Positions 1-6,279 of a DNA stretch of 8,152 nt are shown piece after piece. Below the pieces are notes generated by a model. The model made no database searches, was not told where the DNA came from, and was given only the letters and a program-made list of their open reading frames with translations. Made by a program: the position numbers and the translations under genes. Origin of the DNA: Flavobacteriales bacterium UBA958 (lineage in GTDB: Bacteria > Bacteroidota > Bacteroidia > Flavobacteriales_D > Crocinitomicaceae); contig DBCM01000056.1 of the NCBI GenBank assembly GCA_002293045.1, positions 1-8,152 of the forward strand. The letters run 5' to 3'. Every line of letters begins with the position of its first letter. Positions within the stretch are counted from its first letter, which is position 1.

Positions 1-10
1 TAGATTTTTT

Positions 11-85
11 GCTGTTCCACGGACACTGAGTCCTCCCCGGCGGACCGCAGGACGTATCGAAGGGTGAGTGGAAAAAGTAGGGGGA
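11..85 (+). repeat. Dispersed hairpin repeat, copy A
   Basis: This segment matches 1774-1861 at both ends. The head is GCTGTTCC followed by CGGAC and CTGAG, and the tail runs from CCGCAGGACGTATCGAAGGG through GAGTGGAAAAAGTAGGGG. The centre differs: here it is a short GC-rich hairpin, GTCC at 30-33 pairing with GGAC at 42-45, where the other copy carries a 22-nt hairpin. There is no credible coding frame across it. It looks like a non-autonomous intergenic repeat (REP/MITE-like); whether it is transcribed is unknown. Confidence 0.7.
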
Positions 86-172
86 TTCTTTGTACTTGTA
101 TTGAGTTAATCGAAATATCAAGACAAAAGAAAGGTTCATTGACCCATTATGTCATACCAATTTCATCAGTGA

Positions 173-203
173 CTTGGGTTGTCAATCGGGGAGCGTAGGT
201 TTG
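173..203 (+). promoter_or_regulatory. Bacteroidota-type promoter of the TM2 gene
   Basis: CTTG at 173-176 (-33 element) is followed after 19 nt by TAGGTTTG at 196-203, an exact match to the Bacteroidota -7 consensus TAnnTTTG. Transcription would start near 208-210, giving an untranslated leader of about 28 nt before the ATG at 238. The leader is A/T-rich without a Shine-Dalgarno sequence, as is normal in this phylum. Confidence 0.7.
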
Positions 204-237
204 TGAGCTTATTAATTAACCCTTTAACATTTATACT

Positions 238-828
238 ATGCTTGGTGCTATTCCTAATCCTAAAAAATCCTTTGAATTGGATTTTGATCACAAGAGTGTG
301 ATGAACTCATTTACATTCATTCCCGTATTAAATACGAAGTACAAATTTTTATCAGGAAATGACCTACTAAAAACTTACCGATTTGAGGCCTTCGAATTCC
401 TGAGTTTGGGTATTTATGCGGATTTAACCGTTAATTCTATTTCTGAGAACAAATCACGAATTGAAATTGAAATATCTCGTAAGATTGGTGCATTCGATCA
501 AGCGCATGAAGTTTCCAAAGCAAACGATCACATCAATGTTCTTGCGACCTTGATTACACAAAGCTTGCAGTTGTCTCCTGAACAGAAGGAACAAATGCAA
601 CTTAAAACAGTAAATAATATGGTGGAAAAGCCGGTTCAAAGTAAGTCAACCATGATTCTTATTACCTTATTTTTAGGTTCCTTGGGCATTCATCGATTGA
701 TGCTTGGGTATTCAAATTGGTGGTTAATGCTACTCACCTTTGGAGGCTTCGGATTATGGACACTTATAGATTTGATTAATATTGCTTCGGGAAAAATGAA
801 CATGGCCGACGGTACAGCCCTACGTTGA
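238..828 (+). CDS. TM2-domain membrane protein with an unassigned N-terminal domain
   Basis: A 196-residue protein. Residues 137-185 form a TM2 domain: helix one at about 137-150, then a turn with G150, H152, R153 and L156-G157 (family pattern G-x-H-R-F-Y-x-G), then helix two at about 161-182 with the typical GGFGLW and D178 in WTLIDLI. Residues 1-110 are soluble, rich in beta-prone stretches, and I do not recognise the fold; 111-135 is a charged linker. No signal peptide is seen, so the large domain probably faces the cytoplasm. TM2 proteins are small bacterial membrane proteins, mostly of unknown role. The ATG at 238 is chosen because a consensus promoter lies just upstream and AT-rich sequence precedes it. 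It is a single-gene unit, convergent with the small minus-strand gene downstream. The domain call is firm; the function is unknown. Confidence 0.88.
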   Translation: MLGAIPNPKKSFELDFDHKSVMNSFTFIPVLNTKYKFLSGNDLLKTYRFEAFEFLSLGIYADLTVNSISENKSRIEIEISRKIGAFDQAHEVSKANDHINVLATLITQSLQLSPEQKEQMQLKTVNNMVEKPVQSKSTMILITLFLGSLGIHRLMLGYSNWWLMLLTFGGFGLWTLIDLINIASGKMNMADGTALR

Positions 829-913
829 TTTTTAATGGAGGAATTGAAATCCAATCAGTTTAATGGCCAAATTAAGGATTAAATAGTAACGTTTTTTTAT
901 TTCGATTTACAAC

Positions 914-948
914 ATGGTTGATAGGTTCTAGGTACAACCTATGACATG
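914..948. repeat. Inverted repeat, possible hairpin
   Basis: ATAGGTT (921-927) and AACCTAT (936-942) are perfect 7-bp arms around an 8-nt centre. They are framed by CATG at 914-917 and 945-948. No T-run follows, so it is not a convincing terminator for the TM2 gene. It could be a small dyad operator or a chance hairpin in the convergent spacer. Confidence 0.35.
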
Positions 949-987
949 ATTCGAAAGGCTCTTCAAGAGCTACTCAGGGACCGCACC
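949..987 (-). repeat. Degenerate reverse copy of the CCCTGAG/TCGAA repeat
   Basis: Read on the minus strand this begins GCGGTCCCTGAGTAGC, close to the heads of the copies at 11 and 1774, and ends with TTTCGAAT, resembling their TCGAAGGG end. The centre is a different short palindrome, GCTCTT-C-AAGAGC at 958-970. It appears to be an old or rearranged family member in opposite orientation. The match is partial and judged by eye. Confidence 0.45.
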
Positions 988-1009
988 CGAAGAATATTAT
1001 TTTTTAATT

Positions 1010-1062
1010 AAAGCGGTCTGATTTCCCACTGAAGCCTAGGCGAAGGTGGGAAGGGCCGCTTT
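1010..1062 (-). terminator. Large hairpin at the 3' end of the small minus-strand gene
   Basis: Outer arms AAAGCGG (1010-1016) and CCGCTTT (1056-1062) enclose TTCCCAC (1023-1029) and GTGGGAA (1046-1052), which enclose the palindrome GCCTAGGC (1034-1041). On the minus strand the structure is followed by TTTAATTAAAAAATAAT, so it can act as an imperfect intrinsic terminator for the gene at 1036-1290. The gene's stop codon (1036-1038) lies at the hairpin tip. The T-run is weak, so termination activity is inferred. Confidence 0.5.
1027..1048. repeat. 22-nt covarying hairpin, copy 1
   Basis: First of three copies (others at 1510 and 1799). Layout: outer 4-bp stem CACT/GGTG, a GAA/GAA purine internal loop, an inner 3-bp stem GCC/GGC and a 2-nt tip TA. 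The pairs that differ from the other copies change on both sides at once (see findings). It overlaps the last codons and stop codon of the minus-strand gene. Confidence 0.65.
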
Positions 1063-1290
1063 CCCCACCAACGTTACCTTCCGATCAAAACGCATCGTTT
1101 GTGCATCTCCCATCGCGCTGTAATCGATGTTCCGTTCGTCTAAGGAAGCTCTTAAGGCCTTCAAATATCCTTGTCGAGCTATTCCAAAGGCCCGCAATCC
1201 TACCGATTGATTGAAGCGCGCGATTATTGCATCGTCGCTCAGGGGTTCGAGGTCTTTTTTAAAGTATTCGTAATATTCGATGGGCGTCAT
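1036..1290 (-). CDS. Small uncharacterised soluble protein
   Basis: The reading gives 84 residues from the ATG at 1290 (MTPIEYYEYFKKDL...). A TTG 12 nt further upstream would add four residues, but the ATG is the more likely start. The protein is mostly alpha-helical and charged, with no signal peptide or membrane segment. Recognisable features are an acidic helix around LSDD (17-20), a GYLKAL helix (41-46), and NIDYSAMGD (54-62) followed by a basic strand MRFDRKVTLVGK (66-77). It resembles short hypothetical proteins I associate with Flavobacteria, without known function. The last residues (about 78-84, AALPTFA) and the TAG stop are encoded by the repeat hairpin at 1010-1062, so the native C-terminus may have been replaced. 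It is read as a single gene. Amino-acid composition and codon positions look genuinely coding; no function is proposed. Confidence 0.7.
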   Translation of the reverse strand: MTPIEYYEYFKKDLEPLSDDAIIARFNQSVGLRAFGIARQGYLKALRASLDERNIDYSAMGDAQTMRFDRKVTLVGKAALPTFA

Positions 1291-1304
1291 GAGCTGTTTC
1301 AAAA

Positions 1305-1324
1305 AGCAATTTAAAACGATTGCT
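1305..1324. repeat. Short inverted repeat upstream of the small minus-strand gene
   Basis: AGCAAT (1305-1310) and ATTGCT (1319-1324) are separated by 8 nt and lie 15-34 nt upstream of the ATG at 1290. The position would suit an operator or a leader hairpin. Six-base arms can occur by chance, and I found no clean TAnnTTTG promoter beside it. Confidence 0.25.
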
Positions 1325-1389
1325 ATTAGCTAAGTTACGGAATTACATGAATATTATGGCTCATTTAATATTCTATGGGTGTGCCTTTC

Positions 1390-1447
1390 GATCTCCACTA
1401 GGTGCAAAGTTCCCTGAGCTTGTCGAAGGGCGCACCTAGTGGAGATC
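1390..1447. repeat. Nested repeat: perfect 16-bp inverted arms around CCCTGAG/TCGAAGGG core
   Basis: GATCTCCACTAGGTGC (1390-1405) and GCACCTAGTGGAGATC (1432-1447) are perfect reverse complements. Between them lies CCCTGAGCTTGTCGAAGGG (1412-1430), which can itself pair CCCT with AGGG next to opposed GA/AG bases. This compact core has the same ends as the longer repeats at 11 and 1774. No coding frame or transposase is present, so it is a small non-autonomous element or structured RNA. Confidence 0.8.
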
Positions 1448-1494
1448 ATATCCCTTAAACATGCACCAAAGGCAAGCTTAAAGACAAATCACTT

Positions 1495-1552
1495 CCTCCC
1501 TTTCGCTTGCGCTAAAGCTTTAGCGAAGGCGCAGAGTGAGGATAAAGGAGGG
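1495..1552. repeat. Long imperfect hairpin holding the 22-nt hairpin, copy 2
   Basis: The central 22 nt (1510-1531) contain a perfect 16-nt palindrome, CGCTAAAGCTTTAGCG (1510-1525), and align without gaps to the copies at 1027 and 1799. The pairing extends outward through TTG/CAG and, with bulges, to CCTCCCTTT and AAAGGAGGG at the ends. Inner 22-nt layout: outer stem CGCT/GGCG, AAA/GAA internal loop, inner stem GCT/AGC, tip TT. Confidence 0.65.
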
Positions 1553-1644
1553 TGACCAAATCGCATGTTACACCGATGTTACGATTATAGCACCGAATTG
1601 ACCTGCTATAATCGGCTGATAGTTATCAGGGTCATCCCCCTTAG

Positions 1645-1695
1645 TCCCCCTTCAAAGGGGGAAAATGATCGAAGGGTGAGTGGAAAAAGTAGGGG
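1645..1695 (+). repeat. CCCCCTT/AAGGGGG hairpin joined to the shared repeat tail
   Basis: TCCCCCTT (1645-1652) and AAGGGGGA (1655-1662) form a perfect 8-bp hairpin around CA. It is followed at 1668-1695 by the tail ATCGAAGGGTGAGTGG then AAAAAGTAGGGG, identical to copy A (56-83). The head module of the other repeats is missing here, so this is a mosaic or truncated member. C-run/G-run hairpins of this kind are common interspersed repeats in Bacteroidota. Confidence 0.7.
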
Positions 1696-1773
1696 AATAC
1701 CTCCTTTCAGTCGGTGGACCCAAGGGTGGGCCTTGAGAAAAAGCTCAACTTCCTCCGGTAAGGTTAAGTGTAA

Positions 1774-1861
1774 TGCTGTTCCTCGGACCCTGAGCTTCCA
1801 CCGAAACTTCAGTGAAGGTGAAAGTAGTCCGCAGGACGTATCGAAGGGTAAGTGGAAAAAG
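1774..1861 (+). repeat. Dispersed hairpin repeat, copy C, holding the 22-nt hairpin, copy 3
   Basis: Head GCTGTTCCTCGGACCCTGAG and tail CCGCAGGACGTATCGAAGGG then TAAGTGGAAAAAG match copy A at 11-85. A long stem can form: TCCT (1780-1783) with AGGA (1833-1836), CGGAC (1784-1788) with GTCCG (1827-1831), CTT (1795-1797) with AAG (1822-1824), then the 22-nt hairpin at 1799-1820 (outer stem CACC/GGTG, inner stem ACT/AGT). It sits just beyond the tRNA terminator. Confidence 0.75.
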
Positions 1862-1863
1862 CA

Positions 1864-1898
1864 AAAACCCTAAGAAACTTGATACTTCCTAGGGTTTT
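1864..1898 (-). terminator. Intrinsic terminator of the tRNA-Asp gene
   Basis: On the minus strand, AAAACCCTA (from 1898) pairs with TAGGGTTTT (to 1864), with three more pairs (GAA/TTC) beyond a one-base mismatch and an 8-nt loop. A run of five T follows directly. It lies 46 nt beyond the tRNA 3' end. Confidence 0.75.
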
Positions 1899-1944
1899 CT
1901 ATTTCCTACAGCCATATAGGACGTGTCGTTAACGAAGCGTTTCG

Positions 1945-2018
1945 CGGTCTGGACGGGACTCGAACCCGCGACCCCCTGCGTGACAGGCAGGTATTCTAAC
2001 CAACTGAACTACCAAACC
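1945..2018 (-). tRNA. tRNA-Asp (GTC)
   Basis: The 74-nt minus-strand sequence folds as a complete cloverleaf. The acceptor stem is GGTTTGG/CCAGACC with one T-G wobble and discriminator G73, as expected for Asp tRNAs. The D arm is GTTC/GAAT with AGTTGGTTA as loop. The anticodon stem is CCTGC/GCAGG around CTGTCAC (anticodon GTC), and the T arm is GCGGG-TTCGAGT-CCCGT. CCA is not encoded. It stands alone, divergent from the asmA-like operon, with its own promoter and terminator. Confidence 0.97.
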
Positions 2019-2040
2019 GTTTTTTCTACCATTTCTGACT

Positions 2041-2054
2041 ATCGCAACAGCGAT
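2041..2054 (-). other. Small hairpin in the tRNA precursor leader
   Basis: ATCGC-AACA-GCGAT (5-bp stem, 4-nt loop on the + strand; TGTT loop in the transcript) lies between the predicted transcription start and the tRNA 5' end. It would be removed by RNase P maturation. It may simply keep the leader from mispairing with the tRNA. Confidence 0.35.
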
Positions 2055-2086
2055 ATTCGAAAAACGTATGCTCCGTAAAGCGGTCA

Positions 2087-2117
2087 CAAAAGTAGATTAT
2101 TTTTTTATTTTACACAA
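2087..2117 (-). promoter_or_regulatory. Bacteroidota-type promoter of tRNA-Asp
   Basis: On the minus strand, TTG (2117-2115) is followed after 20 nt by TACTTTTG (2094-2087), an exact TAnnTTTG match. Transcription would begin near 2082, about 60 nt before the tRNA 5' end. The A/T-rich block between the two elements and the absence of another minus-strand gene upstream support a dedicated tRNA promoter. Confidence 0.6.
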
Positions 2118-2198
2118 GAATTAACCATTTTTTTAATTTTAATTTGAAGCTTGTGACTAATTTTAGACTCAATTGCTTTTACCAATAATTTAAACCGT

Positions 2199-5100
2199 GT
2201 GAATCGCTTAACCAATCTTATTTCTCGAAACAAAAAATGGATCAAACGCATCGGTGTTACATTGATTTTGATTCCTGTGTTGGTGTTTGGTCTTTTGGTG
2301 GGGATTCTATACACCAAACAAGATTATTTTGTCGCGTTGGCGCTGGAACAAGCCAACAAAGATTTTAATGGTAAAATAGAAGTAGGGGGGAGCCACATCG
2401 CGCCCTTTGCCAATTTCCCCAATATTTCGATTGATTTAGAGCACTTAAAAATATACGAATCTAAGGCTGATAGCGCGGCGTGCTTACTCCACCTTAAAGA
2501 TACCTACCTTGGATTTGATCTGACAAAGTTATTGTCCGGTGAAGTGGTCGTTAAGAAGATCAAACTCAGCGCTGGAACAATCGACATACGTCAACATAAA
2601 GATGGATCCTTCAATATCGCCAATGCACTTGCGTCTAAGGTGCCAAGCGAGGAGGTTTCTGAAGATTTACACTTATCCTTAGAATCGATCACCTTGGATA
2701 ACGTAGATATTTCTAAACTCAATGAGTCGAATGGCCTGGCAGTGGATTTACTCATTAAAAAAGCAGAGTCACGCTTTCGTTCGAATGACAAGGGCATTGA
2801 TTTTGAGTTGGATTCCGATCTGAAATTGAGTGTGATTAAACATCGAGATACCACCTTCTTTAATAACAAGCACCTCGAGTTTCAAACGGAATTTTCTTAC
2901 CTAAATGACGGAAGTACGTTGAAATTTAAAGAAACCTCTGTGGCTTTTGAGAATACCTTGTTAGATTTTAATGGAAGCATTCACTTAACGAAAGACCTTT
3001 TTGTTGATTTGAACCTGAAAGGGCATAAACCAGATTTTAATTTGTTTTTGTCGTTGGCGCCACCCGAACTGAGTGAGGCGCTTAAGGACTTTGATAACCA
3101 AGGTAAAATCTATTTCAATGCGTCCGTCAAAGGCAATACGGCCAATGGCCGACAACCCGCAATCAATGCGCACTTTGGATGCAAAGAAGGCTTGTTGGAA
3201 AATACCCTGACACATAAAAAAATGAAGGAGCTCACCTTTAAGGGCTCTTTTACAAATGGGTTAAAGCGCGATGTTTCCACGATGGAATTTATGCTAAACG
3301 GATTTCATGTCCGGCCCGAACTGGGCGTGTTCAATGCCGATTTGAAGGTTAGTAATTTTATAACGCCTGAAATTGACATGCGCATTGATTCTGAATTAGA
3401 TCTTGCGTTTTTGGGTAAATTCAGCAATGTGAGTCAGCTGAAAAACATGGGGGGCAGGGTGGCCCTCGAAATGCGCTTTCATGATATCGTTGATTTAAAC
3501 CACCCAGAGCTCGCAGTACGACGTTTGAATGAAGCGTATTATTCCAAGCTTAAGATTGAGAATTTTCATGCGAATTTCCGGGAACTCCCACATCCCATCA
3601 AGCACTTGAACTTGGAAGCAGTGGCGAACGGGCATCAGGTCGACATCAAGCAATTCAACCTGAGTTATGGGGCCTCAGACCTTTCGATTGATGGGTATTT
3701 AAGCGATCTTCCCGCCTTGCTTCATCATACCGATGTTCCAATCGAACTCGCCCTGGATGTAAAGGCAAATCACCTCAACTTTGCAGATTTTTCAACGGAT
3801 CCCAAAGCAAAGGAGAATGCGGCAGAACAATTGGATAAGGTCCATTTTAAGTTTAAAGCCAACAGTTCGGCAAAAGCATTGATCGAATCCCAATATTTAC
3901 CGCGTGGAGAATTTACGGTAAGCGGGTTTCATGGGAAATTCAAGCATTACCCGCATCGGCTTCATGACCTAACCTTGGCGATGCATGTAGATGACACCGA
4001 TTTAACGCTGAATGAGTTACGGGGATTTGCAGATCATTCAGACATTCAAATGACAGCTAAGGTGCATCACTACGATTTTTGGTTTAAACCCTCATTGAAT
4101 GGAGAAGCTTCTGTTACCTTGGGATTGAATTCGAATCACCTGATTTTGAAGGAGTTGTTTTACTATGCCGGGCATAATCATTTACCCAAGGAATATCAAA
4201 GAGAGGAAGTATCCAAGCTGACGTATCAAGGGCACGCGACCCTTGGATTTCATCACGGGAAATTAACCAAAGCTAAGCTATTGACCGATAAGCTCAGTGC
4301 CAAACTCACTTCACATCCCTTGGCGCTTCATCATTTTTCTGGCGGTGTCATTTGGCATGCAGATAAATTGGAGTTTTCGCACCTCAAGGGGGCCATAGGA
4401 ACTTCCGACTTTGAGTTGAATGGTGCGTATCATTTGAATGACCCAACACACAGAAACTCAATCCAATTTAAGGCAAAGCAACTGAATCTTGATTCCTTTG
4501 TAGCACATGCTGAGGGCAGCGCAACGCCTGTAAAGGGAAGCACTCACGATAAGGTACCCAGCCTGTACGACTATGAATTCCCCAACCTCGATCTTACGCT
4601 GGATGTCGGGCATTTTGTGTACGCGCCTTATGATGTAAAAAATCTTCACGTGGATGCACAAGTGTACAGTGACCACCACATAATGTTGAATCACCTTCGT
4701 TTGCAAACCGCAGAAGGTTCGATGTCGGGTTCCGGTACCTTTAGTGGGAGGGATAAAAAACACATTTATTTTTCGCCTCACCTCACGATTCATCACTTGA
4801 ACTTGGATAAATTCATGGTAAAGTTTGATGATTTCGGGCAGGATCATTTGGTCTCGGAAAATTTGCACGGATACGTAGAGGGTACCCTAAGTGGTAAAAT
4901 TCACATGCACGCCGATTTCGTTCCTAAACTCGATGATTCTGAGCTGAAGATGAACCTTACGGTAATCAATGGTCGGCTTGAAAATTATGCGCCCTTGGTA
5001 GATTTGGGCAGCTATTTCGAAGATAAGGACGTTTCGAATGTCGCGTTTGATACCTTGAAAAATAACTTTACGCTGAAGAATGGAGTAATGACCATTCCCG

Positions 5101-5363
5101 AAATGCTCATAGCCAGCACGTTAGGTTACTTGAAAATTTCAGGTACGCAAGAAATCATTGGAAAAATGAATTTGGATTATCAGGTGGGAATTCCATGGAA
5201 AATGATCAAAGACGTGGCAAAGAATAAGCTTTCACGTAACAAGGATCAAACCGAAGGTTCCAATGAAATTATTACAGCTGCAGAAGATTCAAAGTATCTT
5301 TATTTCAAGGTAAAAGGGGATTTAGATAATTTTGAGGTCAATTTAATCAAACGAAAAAAGTGA
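2199..5363 (+). CDS. Large AsmA-like envelope protein
   Basis: A 1054-residue protein, first gene of a three-gene operon. A basic N-terminus (KKWIKR) precedes one hydrophobic helix at about 19-38, an uncleaved inner-membrane anchor. The rest is periplasmic and almost entirely beta-prone repeats. Residues about 60-145 have the AsmA N-terminal pattern, ending in a KDGSFNIANAL segment. Residues about 915-1054 match the AsmA C-terminal region, with INGRLENYAPL and later MTIPEMLIASTLGYLKISG and a final KVKGDLDNFEVNLIKRKK. AsmA/TamB/YhdP relatives form long hydrophobic-groove tubes that move phospholipids between the membranes; that role is inferred. The start is GTG at 2199: a stop lies upstream in frame at 2154-2156, and no in-frame ATG precedes the anchor. 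A weak promoter (TTG 2151-2153, 19 nt, TTGCTTTT) is possible. Residues 509-904 are unusually rich in histidine. Confidence 0.9.
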   Translation: MNRLTNLISRNKKWIKRIGVTLILIPVLVFGLLVGILYTKQDYFVALALEQANKDFNGKIEVGGSHIAPFANFPNISIDLEHLKIYESKADSAACLLHLKDTYLGFDLTKLLSGEVVVKKIKLSAGTIDIRQHKDGSFNIANALASKVPSEEVSEDLHLSLESITLDNVDISKLNESNGLAVDLLIKKAESRFRSNDKGIDFELDSDLKLSVIKHRDTTFFNNKHLEFQTEFSYLNDGSTLKFKETSVAFENTLLDFNGSIHLTKDLFVDLNLKGHKPDFNLFLSLAPPELSEALKDFDNQGKIYFNASVKGNTANGRQPAINAHFGCKEGLLENTLTHKKMKELTFKGSFTNGLKRDVSTMEFMLNGFHVRPELGVFNADLKVSNFITPEIDMRIDSELDLAFLGKFSNVSQLKNMGGRVALEMRFHDIVDLNHPELAVRRLNEAYYSKLKIENFHANFRELPHPIKHLNLEAVANGHQVDIKQFNLSYGASDLSIDGYLSDLPALLHHTDVPIELALDVKANHLNFADFSTDPKAKENAAEQLDKVHFKFKANSSAKALIESQYLPRGEFTVSGFHGKFKHYPHRLHDLTLAMHVDDTDLTLNELRGFADHSDIQMTAKVHHYDFWFKPSLNGEASVTLGLNSNHLILKELFYYAGHNHLPKEYQREEVSKLTYQGHATLGFHHGKLTKAKLLTDKLSAKLTSHPLALHHFSGGVIWHADKLEFSHLKGAIGTSDFELNGAYHLNDPTHRNSIQFKAKQLNLDSFVAHAEGSATPVKGSTHDKVPSLYDYEFPNLDLTLDVGHFVYAPYDVKNLHVDAQVYSDHHIMLNHLRLQTAEGSMSGSGTFSGRDKKHIYFSPHLTIHHLNLDKFMVKFDDFGQDHLVSENLHGYVEGTLSGKIHMHADFVPKLDDSELKMNLTVINGRLENYAPLVDLGSYFEDKDVSNVAFDTLKNNFTLKNGVMTIPEMLIASTLGYLKISGTQEIIGKMNLDYQVGIPWKMIKDVAKNKLSRNKDQTEGSNEIITAAEDSKYLYFKVKGDLDNFEVNLIKRKK

Positions 5364-6271
5364 GCATCAGAGAGGTAAGATACGTGTTGGTTTTTATGTG
5401 GATGCTGATCCGGATGAATGTGTTGGCTCAACCTGCGAATACCGAGGTGGTAGATGATTCGGTGTACACGGAAACTCCGGTAGCAGTTGTGCAAAAGGTA
5501 TTGGTCATTCCACCGTTTCAATTAATTAACCCTGACACCTTGACATTGGGTGAGCACGATGAATTGGTGTGTGATTCGTACACCGCTCTCGGTATGCCCT
5601 ATGTGTATGACGCGCTACATTCGTTCAACGCCAGAAGGATGGATAAGTTTGGTGGCTACTTGAACGTGAAAATTAATCAAGGACTTGAAAACATTCGCAA
5701 AAAAGGATTCAATTCCGATGTCAAGCACTTGTACATTCAAATCAATCCGAAAACACTCACCGTGCATTGGATTGCGGTGGTCGGTCCAAGCGAAGATGGA
5801 AAGTGCTATGTACGTGTTGATAGTCGGGGTTCAGCCGGTGGGGGATTGCCCGCAGTGAACAAGCAGCTTCCACGCATGCACAATTTGTACCCAACACTTA
5901 CCGCGGTAAAGTTGTTGGAATTCAACGAAAACGTGATCAAATGCTACGATTGGAATGGGAATCGCTTGGATTCGGCTTGTTCTGTTGTGAACATCCAACA
6001 ACATTTCTTTAAATATTACGACAGCCAGATTGGCAATTCCATTACTCTGGAAGAGTACGTCGCCAAATATCCCTACACCACCGAGGGTGAACTCTTGCCC
6101 GGGACCAAGAAATTTGTAGCTCCCAAATATCGAACGTACAAAGTAAAATCAGGAGACAGTTTATCTGTTATTGCTGCAAAATATCATACCAGCGTTTCTA
6201 AAATTAAAAAAGCCAACGGTTTGCGTTCTGATTTGATTCGCATCGGACAAGTATTGAAGATTCCAACCTAG
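5360..6271 (+). CDS. Exported LysM-domain protein
   Basis: A 303-residue protein. A hydrophobic signal peptide ends near VLA-QPAN (cleavage about residue 23), so it is exported. Residues 45-250 form a domain I do not recognise, with four cysteines (71, 149, 195, 207) that could form two disulfides in the periplasm and a glycine-rich RGSAGGG turn (156-162). Residues 259-302 are a LysM domain (YKVKSGDSLSVIAAKY... to IGQVLKIP), which binds N-acetylglucosamine in peptidoglycan. The start is GTG at 5360, overlapping the asmA-like stop as GTGA, which suggests translational coupling; in-frame ATGs at codons 13, 15 and 19 would spoil the signal peptide. It probably anchors its unknown domain to the cell wall beside the AsmA-like protein. 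No catalytic motif of a known peptidoglycan hydrolase is visible. Confidence 0.88.
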   Translation: MSIREVRYVLVFMWMLIRMNVLAQPANTEVVDDSVYTETPVAVVQKVLVIPPFQLINPDTLTLGEHDELVCDSYTALGMPYVYDALHSFNARRMDKFGGYLNVKINQGLENIRKKGFNSDVKHLYIQINPKTLTVHWIAVVGPSEDGKCYVRVDSRGSAGGGLPAVNKQLPRMHNLYPTLTAVKLLEFNENVIKCYDWNGNRLDSACSVVNIQQHFFKYYDSQIGNSITLEEYVAKYPYTTEGELLPGTKKFVAPKYRTYKVKSGDSLSVIAAKYHTSVSKIKKANGLRSDLIRIGQVLKIPT

Positions 6272-6279
6272 GGCTTACT

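Noticed and set aside
946..1011. A 21-codon ORF starting with ATG, giving a basic amphipathic peptide
   Set aside because: It lies across the degenerate reverse repeat at 949-987, and I see no consensus promoter for it. The amphipathic look is probably accidental.
11..1861. The repeat cluster as a CRISPR array
   Set aside because: The copies are irregularly spaced, differ in orientation and length, have internal hairpins, and are not separated by uniform spacers. No cas gene is present.
1565..1873. Open frame of 102 codons on the + strand across the repeat cluster
   Set aside because: It is made almost wholly of hairpin repeats (the PLSPPSKGE stretch is a translation of the C-run/G-run repeat). 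Its composition is unlike the neighbouring genes and it runs into the tRNA terminator.
4458..4868. Minus-strand open frame of 136 codons inside the AsmA-like gene
   Set aside because: It is fully contained in a strong coding gene on the other strand, has no recognisable domain, and no promoter. The other minus-strand frames at 2105-2317, 2591-2869, 2985-3215 and 5300-5521 are wholly or largely shadows of the same kind.
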